Assembly: GCA_002491565.1 (NCBI GenBank)
Contig: DKWE01000007.1
Span: 1-42,104, forward strand
DNA: 42,104 bases
Source: Lachnospiraceae bacterium UBA7160
GTDB taxonomy: Bacteria; Bacillota; Clostridia; Lachnospirales; Lachnospiraceae
Direction of reading: 5' to 3'
Both the position numbers and the translations under genes were made by a program. Of this stretch, positions 34,023 through 42,104 are shown piece after piece (position 1 is the stretch's first letter; every line of letters begins with the position of its first letter). Under the pieces are notes generated by a model that saw nothing but the letters and a program-made list of their open reading frames with translations, did not search any database and was not told where the DNA came from.

Positions 34023-35243
34023 ATGGGAAAGAAAGCGGAGACAGCCCGGACAGCGCTGTCCTTTCTCCATACCTTTTTGATGATGGAGAATTTTTACATG
34101 CTCGCAGCCGCATTCTTTAGCCCGGACGGTTCCAAGGCTGCCAGTTATTTTGTCAGGAGTCTGCTGGTGTGGATCCCAATCCTGGCAAGCTATGCCTGCA
34201 TCCGCAAGGTCGGAAATCTGTGGTGCTATCTCGCGACGGGGGCAGTCTGCTGTGTGGCAATGAAATTTTTGAGCGGCAGCTATCTGACCGCTGTGCTGAC
34301 TGCGGCGCTGTTCCTTGGGCGGGGTTACGTGCGCATCCGCCGCGGCCGGATCCGGAAGGCGATACAGGATATGCCGGGGGAATGGGATCAGAAGGTGCCG
34401 GAGCTGTGGGAGATTCCGACCCTGTTTGACTGCCCGAGGATGGCTCACTGGGTGTTGTTTCTTCTTTGCTATATCGCTTTGCTTGTGAGCGGGTGTCATC
34501 GGTATCTGCGGATTATCTACTGGATGCTGTTTGCGGAAGTACTTGTCTGGTTCATCTATCGCTATCTGGAGAACCTGACGGATTTCGTCCGGAAGAACCA
34601 GCGGATTGCGAACCTTCCCGTCCGCACGATGCAGCATGTCGCGCGGAATCTTTTCATCCTGCTGACGGCAGGGCTGCTGCTGTTTCTGCTTCCGTCGGTG
34701 CTGTATAACAAAGAGCCGCTGACTGAAGTGCGGCTTCCGGAGTTTGCATATAAAATAGAAGAAACACCGCAGGCGGAGGAAGCGCCGCAGGGACCATCCA
34801 TGGAAGAGATGCTGGCTCAGCTGGGAGGAGGAGAAAGCTTTGAGCCTCCGCAATGGCTGATGACGCTCATGGATGTACTCGTCTGGGTAGTGCTTGCCGC
34901 AGGGCTTGTCCTGCTTTTGCGTCTGTTGTGGAGAGCGCTGAAAAAGGCGTCGAATGAATTTGCGGTGGAGGGAGAGGATGAGATTCTGTCGCTCGATCAA
35001 GATGAGGAAGAAAGCATAGAAAAAGAGCCGCGCGGACTGCGCGGCATGCGGGAGCGCCTGTTCTCTGAGAACCAGCGGATCCGGAGGCGCTACCGGAGGC
35101 TGGTAAAAAAGGGTGCAAAGGAGCGTCTGCTCGGCACCGAAACTCCCGAGGAGCTTGAGAAGAAGGCAGGAATGAGCGGGCCGGAGCATGAGGAGCTGCA
35201 CAGGCTCTATGAGAAGGCACGGTACAGTAAGGAAGGAGTTTAG
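34023..35243 (+). CDS. Membrane protein with DUF4129-like C-terminus
   Basis: A 406-residue integral membrane protein, third gene of the moxR-DUF58 operon. About six hydrophobic spans cover residues 20-230 (such as LLVWIPILASYACI, YLATGAVCCVAMKF, LFLLCYIALLVSGC and LFILLTAGLLLFLLPSVL), then a periplasm-side acidic loop, another span near 285-305 (LVWVVLAAGLVLLLRLLW) and a cytoplasmic tail. The tail RRRYRRLVKKG through TPEELEKKAGM and LHRLYEKARYS matches the DUF4129 pattern. A separate transglutaminase domain, often found in this slot, is not seen. The ATG at 34023 lies just after GGGAGGTGG at the end of the DUF58 gene. It ends four bases from the convergent LytTR gene, with no terminator between. 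Confidence 0.82.
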   Translation: MGKKAETARTALSFLHTFLMMENFYMLAAAFFSPDGSKAASYFVRSLLVWIPILASYACIRKVGNLWCYLATGAVCCVAMKFLSGSYLTAVLTAALFLGRGYVRIRRGRIRKAIQDMPGEWDQKVPELWEIPTLFDCPRMAHWVLFLLCYIALLVSGCHRYLRIIYWMLFAEVLVWFIYRYLENLTDFVRKNQRIANLPVRTMQHVARNLFILLTAGLLLFLLPSVLYNKEPLTEVRLPEFAYKIEETPQAEEAPQGPSMEEMLAQLGGGESFEPPQWLMTLMDVLVWVVLAAGLVLLLRLLWRALKKASNEFAVEGEDEILSLDQDEEESIEKEPRGLRGMRERLFSENQRIRRRYRRLVKKGAKERLLGTETPEELEKKAGMSGPEHEELHRLYEKARYSKEGV

Positions 35244-35247
35244 CATA

Positions 35248-35987
35248 TCATCCGTCCGTAGGCACAATCAGGCACGCACAAAATCCAAAGTGCGGCTGAT
35301 AGCAGCAGATGTGCATCTGTCGGCTTTCGTAGTAGTAAGGGTGCTCGTACCACTCGGCAGTGCCGCCGGAAAGCGCAATGCGTGCGAGCGTACCTGGCAC
35401 ATCCTTGTCCTGTGCAAACACCCAGACGGGGAGCGGTGCGTGGATCAGGCGATGCAGCGGCATGCGTATCAGAGAGGCAAACGGCTCATTTGCCCAGCGC
35501 ACAAGAAACGATGCGGCTTCCCACGGCTGACGGTCAGAATCAATTTCCATCACTAAGAACGGAAACGGACAGCGCAGAAAGCAGCTAAACTCTTCTGAGA
35601 AGTCCAGCTTCCATGAGATGGCCTCATGAGATTTTGCCCGCGTCGCCAGGTATTCCCGAAACGCCTGCAAAATCGCGGTACGCTGTCTCTGACTGTAGGG
35701 CAGCACGACAGAATTTGACAAGACAAGGTGCGTGTCCCCGATATTCCGGATATGCTTCAGAGAGACCATGCAGCCGCGGCTGATCTGTAAAAAGCCATCT
35801 GGGGGGGGGCTGGTAGGAGATTTTTTAGAGCCGCAAGAGACAAAAATATCCGGAGCGGCGCTGCATCGGTCAGAAAAATTGTGCACAGCTTGTCCCGAAT
35901 CAGCGCGTAGATGATCGTATCCGTCAGTACCACACGTTCTTGCCGGTTCACCATGAAGGTAACTGTCTTTGTACTGTTTTCGTTCAT
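35248..35987 (-). pseudogene. LytTR-domain regulator, frame broken at a C9 tract (phase-variable?)
   Basis: The ATG at 35987 has GGAG 7 bases upstream and starts MNENSTKTVTFMVNRQERVV. The N-terminal half (to about residue 60, AALKNLLPAPP) and the rest (DGFLQISRGCMVSLKHIRN onwards) are in different frames, and the change falls exactly at a run of nine C (35801-35809, read as G on the plus strand). With C9 translation stops after 76 residues; with C10 or C7 one frame gives about 246 residues. Residues 8-105 would then be a LytTR DNA-binding domain, followed by a 140-residue domain I do not recognise. No receiver domain is present. An assembly or sequencing error is the alternative, but homopolymer tracts of this kind are typical slippage switches. 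Confidence 0.78.
35801..35809. repeat. Homopolymer tract G9 (C9 on the gene strand)
   Basis: Nine G in a row inside the LytTR coding region. Frame arithmetic shows that adding one base restores the long reading frame. Confidence 0.9.
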
Positions 35988-36431
35988 AGCCATTCTCCGT
36001 TCTGCGTTCTTCTTTTACCAAAACCGTTCTATTAAGGTATGTCATATAACGAGCTTTCCCTGCAGGCCCTGCATGTCCGCTGTCTGCATTTGGATTATTT
36101 TAACATTATACTCCTATCTGTTCCTGCTATCAATGAAAACATGAATATTTCGCGAATGAAAAAAACTTTTCATGAATGAACGAAATTTTACACGAAAAAT
36201 GCCACTCACGAAATAATAGTTGAGAGGCATTTTTTGATCCTATATACTATTTCCAAAAAGATGAAAGAGTTTTAATTGATAGATGAACGCGAAAATTCTT
36301 TCATAGATGAATATGTTTTACTGAAATAAGGCGGTCAAGAGCAGGAAATAACAGACATACCGGATGGCAATTCACAATTCCGGCTTCATACCGCATATAT
36401 ATATAAGGAAGGCACAGGGGAGACATGACGC
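35988..36431. promoter_or_regulatory. AT-rich divergent control region of the LytTR and surface cassette
   Basis: A 444-base gap, richer in A and T than the genes either side. It holds a hairpin (AAAAATGCC, CTCA, loop, TGAG, GGCATTTTT at 36195-36235) able to terminate in either direction. To its right, ATAGATGAA is repeated at 36279-36287 and 36303-36311, with a further GATGAA at 36260, roughly two helical turns apart, as LytTR-type sites often are. A weak promoter (TTCACA 36371-36376, then an AT run at 36384-36393) precedes the plus-strand gene. All of this is suggestive only. Confidence 0.45.
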
Positions 36432-37136
36432 ATGGCGGATAAGACACTTCGAAAATTGAAACGGGATGAGCTTCTGGAAATGCTCCTGGAGCAGAGCCGG
36501 GAAGCCGATCGGCTGCGCAGCCAGGTAGCTGAACTGACGCAAAAGCTGGAAGAGCGAAAACTCCTGCTCGACCGTGCCGGAACGATCGCCGAGGCATCCT
36601 TCCAGCTAAACGGTGTGCTTGATGCCGCGAAAGCTGCGGCACAGCAGTATCTCGACAATCTGGATGGTGTCATCGCACGGCAGAAAGAGACTTGTGCCAA
36701 AGAAGAAGAGGCATGCCGTGCAGAGTGTGAGGAGCGCCGCTGGGAATCACGGATCCGGTGTGATGAGCTGGAGCGTCAGGCACAGGAAACGTGCCAGCGC
36801 CTGCGAAAAGCAGCGCGCTGCGAATGCGAGGAGATGAAGCGTGCCGCCGGACATGAATGCGAAGCCATGAAGCAGACAGCATGTGACGAATGCGAGGCTA
36901 TGAAGCAGGCGGTACAGGATGAATGCGAAGCCATGAAGCAGGCAGCGCGTGACAAATGCGAAGCCATGAAACAGACAGTGCGTGAGGAATGTGAAGGCAT
37001 GAGACAGACAGCGCGTGAGGAATGCGAAGCCATGAGACAGGCGGGGCGTGAGGAATGCGAAGCCATGAAAAAGGCAATGCAGGACGAATGCGCGGCCGTA
37101 AGGCAGGAGACGAAGGACAAGATCGGGATCACCTGA
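36432..37136 (+). CDS. Coiled-coil protein with nine 11-residue Cys-containing repeats
   Basis: A 234-residue protein without signal peptide or membrane segment, so probably cytoplasmic. The first 85 residues (LKRDELLEMLLEQSREADRL through AAKAAAQQYLDNL) are helical and resemble a recurring Clostridial coiled-coil head, which I cannot name. From residue 131 there are nine tandem units of 11 residues of the form ECEAMKQTACD, each with a Cys at position 2 and a Met at position 5; earlier Cys at 96-126 have a similar spacing. Eleven-residue units suit a hendecad coiled coil, so the Cys would form a stripe. GGGGAG lies 10 bases before the ATG. It precedes the signal peptidase and giant surface protein on the same strand. 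Confidence 0.8.
   Translation: MADKTLRKLKRDELLEMLLEQSREADRLRSQVAELTQKLEERKLLLDRAGTIAEASFQLNGVLDAAKAAAQQYLDNLDGVIARQKETCAKEEEACRAECEERRWESRIRCDELERQAQETCQRLRKAARCECEEMKRAAGHECEAMKQTACDECEAMKQAVQDECEAMKQAARDKCEAMKQTVREECEGMRQTAREECEAMRQAGREECEAMKKAMQDECAAVRQETKDKIGIT
36822..37118 (+). repeat. 33-bp in-frame tandem repeat, nine units
   Basis: Nine consecutive units coding for GAATGCGAAGCCATGAAGCA-like sequence, from 36822 to 37118. Central units are nearly identical. The copy number could change without shifting frame. Confidence 0.93.
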
Positions 37137-37262
37137 GAATCAGCATGAACACTGTTTGCTCTATGCAATCAGGGAAGCAGGCAAGTGAGTAGAGATAGCT
37201 GAGCGCAAAATATTGACCAGGCATACGCGTGCTGGAACACATGCAGGGACAGAGAGAACGGC

Positions 37263-37850
37263 ATGAAAAAGAAGAAAAAAGAGATCCAGCTCCCTACCGT
37301 GGAAGAGCTGGAGAATGAGCTCCGAAGGGAGCGTTATAAGATGAATTACGGCAGGACATTGCGCAGTACTATTTATGCGCTTGTGACTGTCGCGGCAGCC
37401 GCCATTCTCGTGGCGACGCTGCTGCTGCCCGTGCTGCAGATCTATGGTTCTTCGATGAACCCGACGCTCACGGACGGCGACATTATCCTGTCTCTGAAGG
37501 AAGCAGATTTCGGAAAGCAGGACATCGTAGCATTTTATTACAACAACAAGATCCTCGTTAAGCGCGTGATCGCGGGCCCCAGCGAGTGGGTCAACATCGA
37601 CGAGGAGGGCAATGTCACCGTGAACGGTGAACCGCTCGACGAGCCTTATCTGATCGATAAGGCATTTGGCGATTGTGATATTACGCTGCCGTACCAGGTA
37701 CCAGAGGGACGGTATTTTGTGATGGGCGACCACCGGTCCGTGTCAGTAGACAGCCGGAACACATCCGTCGGCTGCGTCTCTGAAGAGCAGATTGTCGGCA
37801 GACTGATCTTTCGCATCTGGCCATTAGATAAGGTCGGTTCGATCAGCTGA
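37263..37850 (+). CDS. lepB: Signal peptidase I
   Basis: A 195-residue type I signal peptidase, membrane-anchored by one N-terminal helix (about 36-57). The catalytic serine is S64 in YGSSMNPTL and the general base is K100 in ILVKRVIAGP. The box E motif appears as MGDHRSVSVDSRNTSVG; the usual Asn of GDN is His here. The short, single-helix form is typical of Gram-positive bacteria. It sits 81 bases before a giant exported protein and after the coiled-coil gene, so it may be dedicated to that substrate, as sip genes in pilus loci often are. The ATG at 37263 has AGAGAGAACGGC, a weak ribosome site. Confidence 0.92.
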   Translation: MKKKKKEIQLPTVEELENELRRERYKMNYGRTLRSTIYALVTVAAAAILVATLLLPVLQIYGSSMNPTLTDGDIILSLKEADFGKQDIVAFYYNNKILVKRVIAGPSEWVNIDEEGNVTVNGEPLDEPYLIDKAFGDCDITLPYQVPEGRYFVMGDHRSVSVDSRNTSVGCVSEEQIVGRLIFRIWPLDKVGSIS

Positions 37851-37931
37851 TAGAGCGGAAGAAAATCTTAAACGAAGCGAATACAACAAGAAATCATACA
37901 GAGCAGAATAAAAGAAGAAGGAGGTGCCTGA

Positions 37932-40900
37932 ATGTATTCCACAATCATTGAACGTGCAAAGCGTTTTTTACAGGCACAGAGAAAAAAGTCAATCTGGCAT
38001 CGTGCAGTATCCATGATGGCAGCAGTAGTCGTTTTCGTCACGACCTATATGCTGATACTCCCCGCTATCACGATGGAAAAGGAGACCTACTGCGGTCAGG
38101 AAAACCAGCCCGGCCATATACATAGCACCTCTTGCTACGAGCAGAGGACAGATGAGATCATAAATGAGGAAGCAGCGGCACAACCCGCTGTCTCTTTGGC
38201 GTCCGGCGATACTTCCGTGGGCCTTTTCTCCATCGAAGGGATCGAAGAGGTCACAGATCCGGGACTCGAAGACGAAGACTCTGCTGCATCCTCCCAGAAC
38301 GGAGCAGAGTCGGAGAGCGAGTCCGAGTCCGCAAGCGAGACAGAGTCAGAGAGTGAAATCGAGATAGAGACTTCCTTGTATCTCTGCGGTCTGGAAGAGC
38401 ATGAGCACGAAGAGTCCTGCTACACAAAAGACGAAAAGGGCGAGCCGGTTCTGATCTGCGAAAAAGAAGAACATGTACATGACGACAGCTGCCTTGACAA
38501 AGAGACAGAATCTGAGACAGCAACAGAGACGGAAACAGAAAAAGTCGAGACAGAAATTGAAACCGAAACAGAGTCTGATACAGAAATCGGAACTGAGTTC
38601 AGTACAAGTGCTGAGACTGAGCAGGAGGCTGTAACTGAGACTGAGACGGGAGCAGAAGTAGCAACTGAAACAGAAGGAGAGATAGGGACCGAATCCGAAT
38701 CTAAGGCTGGAACAGAGACAGTGCCGGAGACCGAAGCTGTGTCTGGAACAGAAATGGAGACTGAGATAGTAGCAGAGACTGAAGATGGGGATGAATCAGA
38801 GCTTAGTACAGAGAATGAGACTAAGGCGGAGTCTTTGAGTGAGACCGAGCAGGAAACCGAATCCGAGGTTGCAACTGAGCAGAAAACCGAATCTGAAGTT
38901 ATGACCGAGCAAGAAACGGAGTCAGAATCTGACAAAGAGTCGATAATCAGTACTGACAACAGCACGGCTGATAATAACACTGTAAATAATATAGAAGAAA
39001 CAGATGCAGGCAAGCTTCCAAATATGACACTGCCCATACCACTTATACCAAGAGCGAATTCTATATTGGCATTAAGAACTTTGAATTATTCTGGCCTGGA
39101 TATTGTACCGTCTACACCTATTGAGGAGCCAGGTTCGGGCATCGGAGAGGGGAGGAAAGAGACAGAAGAATCCGACTCAGAGTCTGAGACCGAGCCAGAG
39201 ACAAGCGCAGGCTCGGAACAATCTGAGACCGAGCCAGAGACAATCACAAGTGCGGAGGAGTCGGAGACCGAGCCAGAGACAATCACAAGTGCGGAGGAGT
39301 CGGAGACTGAGTCAGAGGCAATCACAGGCACGGAACAATCCGAGACTGAGTCGCAGACCACACAGGCTACAGAAAAAGCGGAGACTGAACTGGAAACAAC
39401 TACAGAATCAGAAGAGCTTGAGACCGAGTCGGAATCCACTGCAGATTCTGAAAATTATGGAGAGCTGATCTGCCATCTGGAAGAGCATCATCATTCCGAT
39501 GCATGCTACACAGCCTCAGAGGATATTGCATCCGTATCCACGGCAAACACGGCTAATATAGCAAATACAGCTGATACCAAAGACGCAGCAGCCGTCAATG
39601 CAACCGATGCATCTGCTGAGCAGACGCCAACTTGCGGACTGGAGGAGCATGTCCACGATGCGTCCTGCTATGCGGAAAACGATGCGCAGGGGGCTAATGG
39701 CGAAGAAGAGCCGGGCATGGGTGATGTCGTAGCTGCCAGTGGTACAGGAACTGACTTGTCGCCATATATTACAGGTGTGACGGGAACTGGTACGACGTAT
39801 GACAAGGGGACGGATTACTATAATACGGATTTGCGGATAGAATTCGCAATGGAAAAGGCACAGGTAACTGCGGCAGGCAAGAAGTTTTCCTATAACTATC
39901 CGAAAGGAATTGTAGTGCCTGATAAACTTTTAAACACGAATTACACCGTATATGATAAAGACTATGGAACGAATGGATTTCAATACTGTTTCACGAAAAA
40001 TGCGGATGGCACCTATTCTGTTACAGTGGAATTCCTTGATAAATATTTGAGTGTATGTGGTACAAACATAAAAGGTTCGTTTGACTTTAACGGACAATTA
40101 GCTGGTTCTATGCAGGATAAGGACGGAAGTGTCACGCATGAATTTACAGACAAGGCGTCTTTACGTATTGAGGCAAAGGATATTACATATGAGGAGGGAT
40201 TAACTAGACGTTACAACCTGAGAATTCATAAGTCAGGAAGCCGCGAGGGTGACAATGTCCTGAAGTATAGAATAGAGGTAGGCTCTGCCAAGGGAACGCC
40301 AGCGGAGATTTTGCTTACAGACATCTGGAAGGAAGAAAATGGTCTGTTAGATATTAATAAGATTCAAAATGTGACTGTAAAAAAACAGACCTATGAATTA
40401 ATTCAGAAATCGGATGGAAGTGTAAATGAGAGCTTTGGTCCTTTGGAAAACTCGGATATAAAGCCAGATTTTCACCCAGATACTAATACACTTAATGCGA
40501 CATTTCCGAAGGTAGACGGCGTAGAGGAAACGACTTCTGATGGAATCAAATACACAGGTGTTCAGTATGTGATTGAGTATGAATATCCTGTGGATGGGAT
40601 AGAGAAGGAAGTGGATTATAAGGCAATTAATAATGTTAATGCAGAATCAGCTGAACCGGGGAATGGAGAAAAATTAAGCGTTAAAACAGGAGCAGAAATT
40701 ACGATCTTTGATTCCAGCTTAAAGAAGGATGGTAATTATGATGCGAATAAAGGAGTCATTAAGTGGACGGTAACAGTGAACGAATCTAATCGTAATATTG
40801 CAGGTTATCAGCTCACTGATGATATGATGACGAAATTAGAGAAGGGAAAAATAACAATTACGCCTTCAGAAGGTGCTTCTATAGTAACAGATGCAACAGG

Positions 40901-42104
40901 GAAAAAGGTTTCAGCGATTTCGTTTGCTCCGACGGGAGGAACAGAGAATCGAAATAAATATGAGATTACTTATGAGACACCGGCTGAAAAAAAATGGCAG
41001 GAGCAAATTGTAACGAATACTGCCGTGTTGGATCCGACTCCGGAAACGAGTGGAGATGAAATTGAGAAAGTTGCCACTGCGAAGATTCCCGCAGATGGGA
41101 GTGTTGATAAGCAGTTTTTGTCTGCAGGCGGAGATGATTCTATCAAAACACTGAATTGGAAATATTCTATTCAGATACCGGATGGAGGCACGCCAGCGGA
41201 TATGCTGGTTACAGATACTCTGACCAATAGTATAAAAGACTGGAATACGAATCCAAATCTGGATCATTATATGACGCTGGCTCAGATAAAGGAGTGGGCG
41301 GAATATGTTGGAAAGAAAGAAGATTCAATTTCAGATGCCAGTTTGAAATGGCTGAGTAAAGCGAACAAGGATACACTTCAGCTACGAAAAGAAAATGGGG
41401 AGTGGGTACCCTATGCGGATGTGGCGAATTCTGCGGACGATACAAAGTTTACTGGCTTTCAGTTTAACATGAAAGAGAGTTTGACAAAAGAGGACACTGC
41501 GGAGATGTCGTATCAGACAAGTGCCGTTGTATCTGATAAGCAGAATGGAGCAACATATTACTTTAAAAATAAGATAAATACGGGAGGTAAAGAAAAAGAG
41601 GCAGAATACGTCTTTTCGTCCAATATTAATGTTCAGAAGATGGATGGAGATGGCAAGACAGGAAGTTCGTTTACATCATCGGAGGATGGACTTGTTACAT
41701 GGAAAGTTAAAATTTTTATGGACGAAGACGTACAGACGGGGGAAACTATAAAAATTACGGATTATCTTCCAAAGGACAGCAGTGGTAAACCGCTTGTGAC
41801 TCTTGAAACTCTTAATTTTGGTGATGAAAATGGAAACTTTACTGCAACGATTGATAAGTCGACTGGAGCTTTGACAGGAGAGCTATATCTGGGTGTTAGT
41901 GTTACAGAGAACAGTAGATACGACGAGGGTGAAGGAACTGTAGTACTGGAAATTAAGAGAGAGAATTGGTGTGAGAACCTGAATAAGGGAAACTTCTTCT
42001 GGGTGATTTACACGTGCAGGATCAATGACAAGCTGCCGGAGGATGAGGATCAAGTGTATGAATTGCTCAATAGTGTATCCGTAGACAAGAAAGGCGAGCC
42101 ATAC
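37932..42104 (+). CDS. Giant surface protein with Glu/Ser/Thr repeats, partial at window end
   Basis: An open frame of at least 1391 residues with no stop in the window. The ATG at 37932 follows AAGGAGGTG. A basic start and a hydrophobic segment (about 24-47, AVSMMAAVVVFVTTYMLILP) act as signal or anchor. Residues 120-515 are very rich in E, S and T, with 13-residue repeats. Five copies of a CxxEEHxHxxxC-type motif occur: CGQENQPGHIHSTSC, CGLEEHEHEESC, CEKEEHVHDDSC, CHLEEHHHSDAC and CGLEEHVHDASC. From about 600 on, beta-rich adhesin-like domains follow, resembling collagen-binding/Cna-type modules. Sortase motif and end lie outside the window. Role in adhesion is inferred from architecture and the nearby signal peptidase. 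Confidence 0.85.
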   Translation, partial: MYSTIIERAKRFLQAQRKKSIWHRAVSMMAAVVVFVTTYMLILPAITMEKETYCGQENQPGHIHSTSCYEQRTDEIINEEAAAQPAVSLASGDTSVGLFSIEGIEEVTDPGLEDEDSAASSQNGAESESESESASETESESEIEIETSLYLCGLEEHEHEESCYTKDEKGEPVLICEKEEHVHDDSCLDKETESETATETETEKVETEIETETESDTEIGTEFSTSAETEQEAVTETETGAEVATETEGEIGTESESKAGTETVPETEAVSGTEMETEIVAETEDGDESELSTENETKAESLSETEQETESEVATEQKTESEVMTEQETESESDKESIISTDNSTADNNTVNNIEETDAGKLPNMTLPIPLIPRANSILALRTLNYSGLDIVPSTPIEEPGSGIGEGRKETEESDSESETEPETSAGSEQSETEPETITSAEESETEPETITSAEESETESEAITGTEQSETESQTTQATEKAETELETTTESEELETESESTADSENYGELICHLEEHHHSDACYTASEDIASVSTANTANIANTADTKDAAAVNATDASAEQTPTCGLEEHVHDASCYAENDAQGANGEEEPGMGDVVAASGTGTDLSPYITGVTGTGTTYDKGTDYYNTDLRIEFAMEKAQVTAAGKKFSYNYPKGIVVPDKLLNTNYTVYDKDYGTNGFQYCFTKNADGTYSVTVEFLDKYLSVCGTNIKGSFDFNGQLAGSMQDKDGSVTHEFTDKASLRIEAKDITYEEGLTRRYNLRIHKSGSREGDNVLKYRIEVGSAKGTPAEILLTDIWKEENGLLDINKIQNVTVKKQTYELIQKSDGSVNESFGPLENSDIKPDFHPDTNTLNATFPKVDGVEETTSDGIKYTGVQYVIEYEYPVDGIEKEVDYKAINNVNAESAEPGNGEKLSVKTGAEITIFDSSLKKDGNYDANKGVIKWTVTVNESNRNIAGYQLTDDMMTKLEKGKITITPSEGASIVTDATGKKVSAISFAPTGGTENRNKYEITYETPAEKKWQEQIVTNTAVLDPTPETSGDEIEKVATAKIPADGSVDKQFLSAGGDDSIKTLNWKYSIQIPDGGTPADMLVTDTLTNSIKDWNTNPNLDHYMTLAQIKEWAEYVGKKEDSISDASLKWLSKANKDTLQLRKENGEWVPYADVANSADDTKFTGFQFNMKESLTKEDTAEMSYQTSAVVSDKQNGATYYFKNKINTGGKEKEAEYVFSSNINVQKMDGDGKTGSSFTSSEDGLVTWKVKIFMDEDVQTGETIKITDYLPKDSSGKPLVTLETLNFGDENGNFTATIDKSTGALTGELYLGVSVTENSRYDEGEGTVVLEIKRENWCENLNKGNFFWVIYTCRINDKLPEDEDQVYELLNSVSVDKKGEPY
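39183..39377 (+). repeat. 39-bp in-frame tandem repeat, five units
   Basis: Units at 39183, 39222, 39261, 39300 and 39339, coding for SETEPETITSAEE-like 13-mers. The second and third units are identical at protein level and almost so in DNA. Confidence 0.88.

Noticed and set aside
36822..37118. Regularly spaced repeat mistaken for a CRISPR array
   Set aside because: The units are contiguous 33-bp coding repeats without spacers.

Overview
The window looks like a chromosome segment of an anaerobic Firmicute, most likely a GC-rich member of the Lachnospiraceae (Clostridium cluster XIVa). The reasons are the gene content: a SPOCS/LysM protein, ispE followed by a GntR/FCD regulator, a T-box-controlled thrS, a flavodiiron protein fused to flavin reductase and rubredoxin, a free rubredoxin, DUF1540, and a lipoprotein trigger-factor-like isomerase. 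The strong AGGAGG-type ribosome sites and consensus sigma-A promoters fit too. No rRNA, tRNA, CRISPR array or transposase gene was found.

Layout. 1-2731: malQ and plsC form a minus-strand operon. 2771-7062: a dispersed hairpin repeat, a PrcB-like lipoprotein, a SPOCS-LysM protein, and an ispE-gntR operon with a near-consensus promoter and a GntR-like palindrome at its start. 7083-14144: a membrane protein with an in-frame 33-bp tandem repeat, argS, a heavy-metal/manganese exporter-like permease, hslO and nadE. 14322-16430: an AAA-ATPase/PD-(D/E)XK protein, then a complete type I toxin-antitoxin locus (29-residue hydrophobic peptide with a convergent antisense RNA). 16467-19092: a threonine T-box leader, a 70-residue membrane protein and thrS. 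19281-22634: a double DUF1540 protein, the flavodiiron fusion, rubredoxin and cspA. 22864-30408: a lipoprotein PPIase, cca, a Nudix hydrolase, a DMT permease, a PflA-like radical SAM protein and rlmD. 30307-31657: an AT-rich islet carrying one DUF1016/YhcG-type nuclease, flanked by imperfect copies of the rlmD 3' end. 31737-35243: a moxR-DUF58-DUF4129 operon. 35248 to the end: a LytTR regulator gene interrupted at a run of nine C, divergent from a coiled-coil protein with nine 11-residue Cys repeats, a signal peptidase I, and a very large Glu/Ser/Thr-rich surface protein that runs off the window.

How the parts may work together. The last block looks like a surface-display cassette: a secreted or anchored giant protein, a nearby signal peptidase to mature it, and a regulator that could be switched on and off by slippage in the C tract. 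In this sequence the tract length puts the regulator out of frame. A second theme is low-complexity or tandem-repeat insertion into otherwise conserved proteins: the 7083 membrane protein, the DMT permease, the PflA-like enzyme and the DUF58 protein. A third is short mobile or regulatory DNA between genes: the hairpin repeat family (three copies), the rlmD islet, and the toxin-antitoxin locus beside the T-box.
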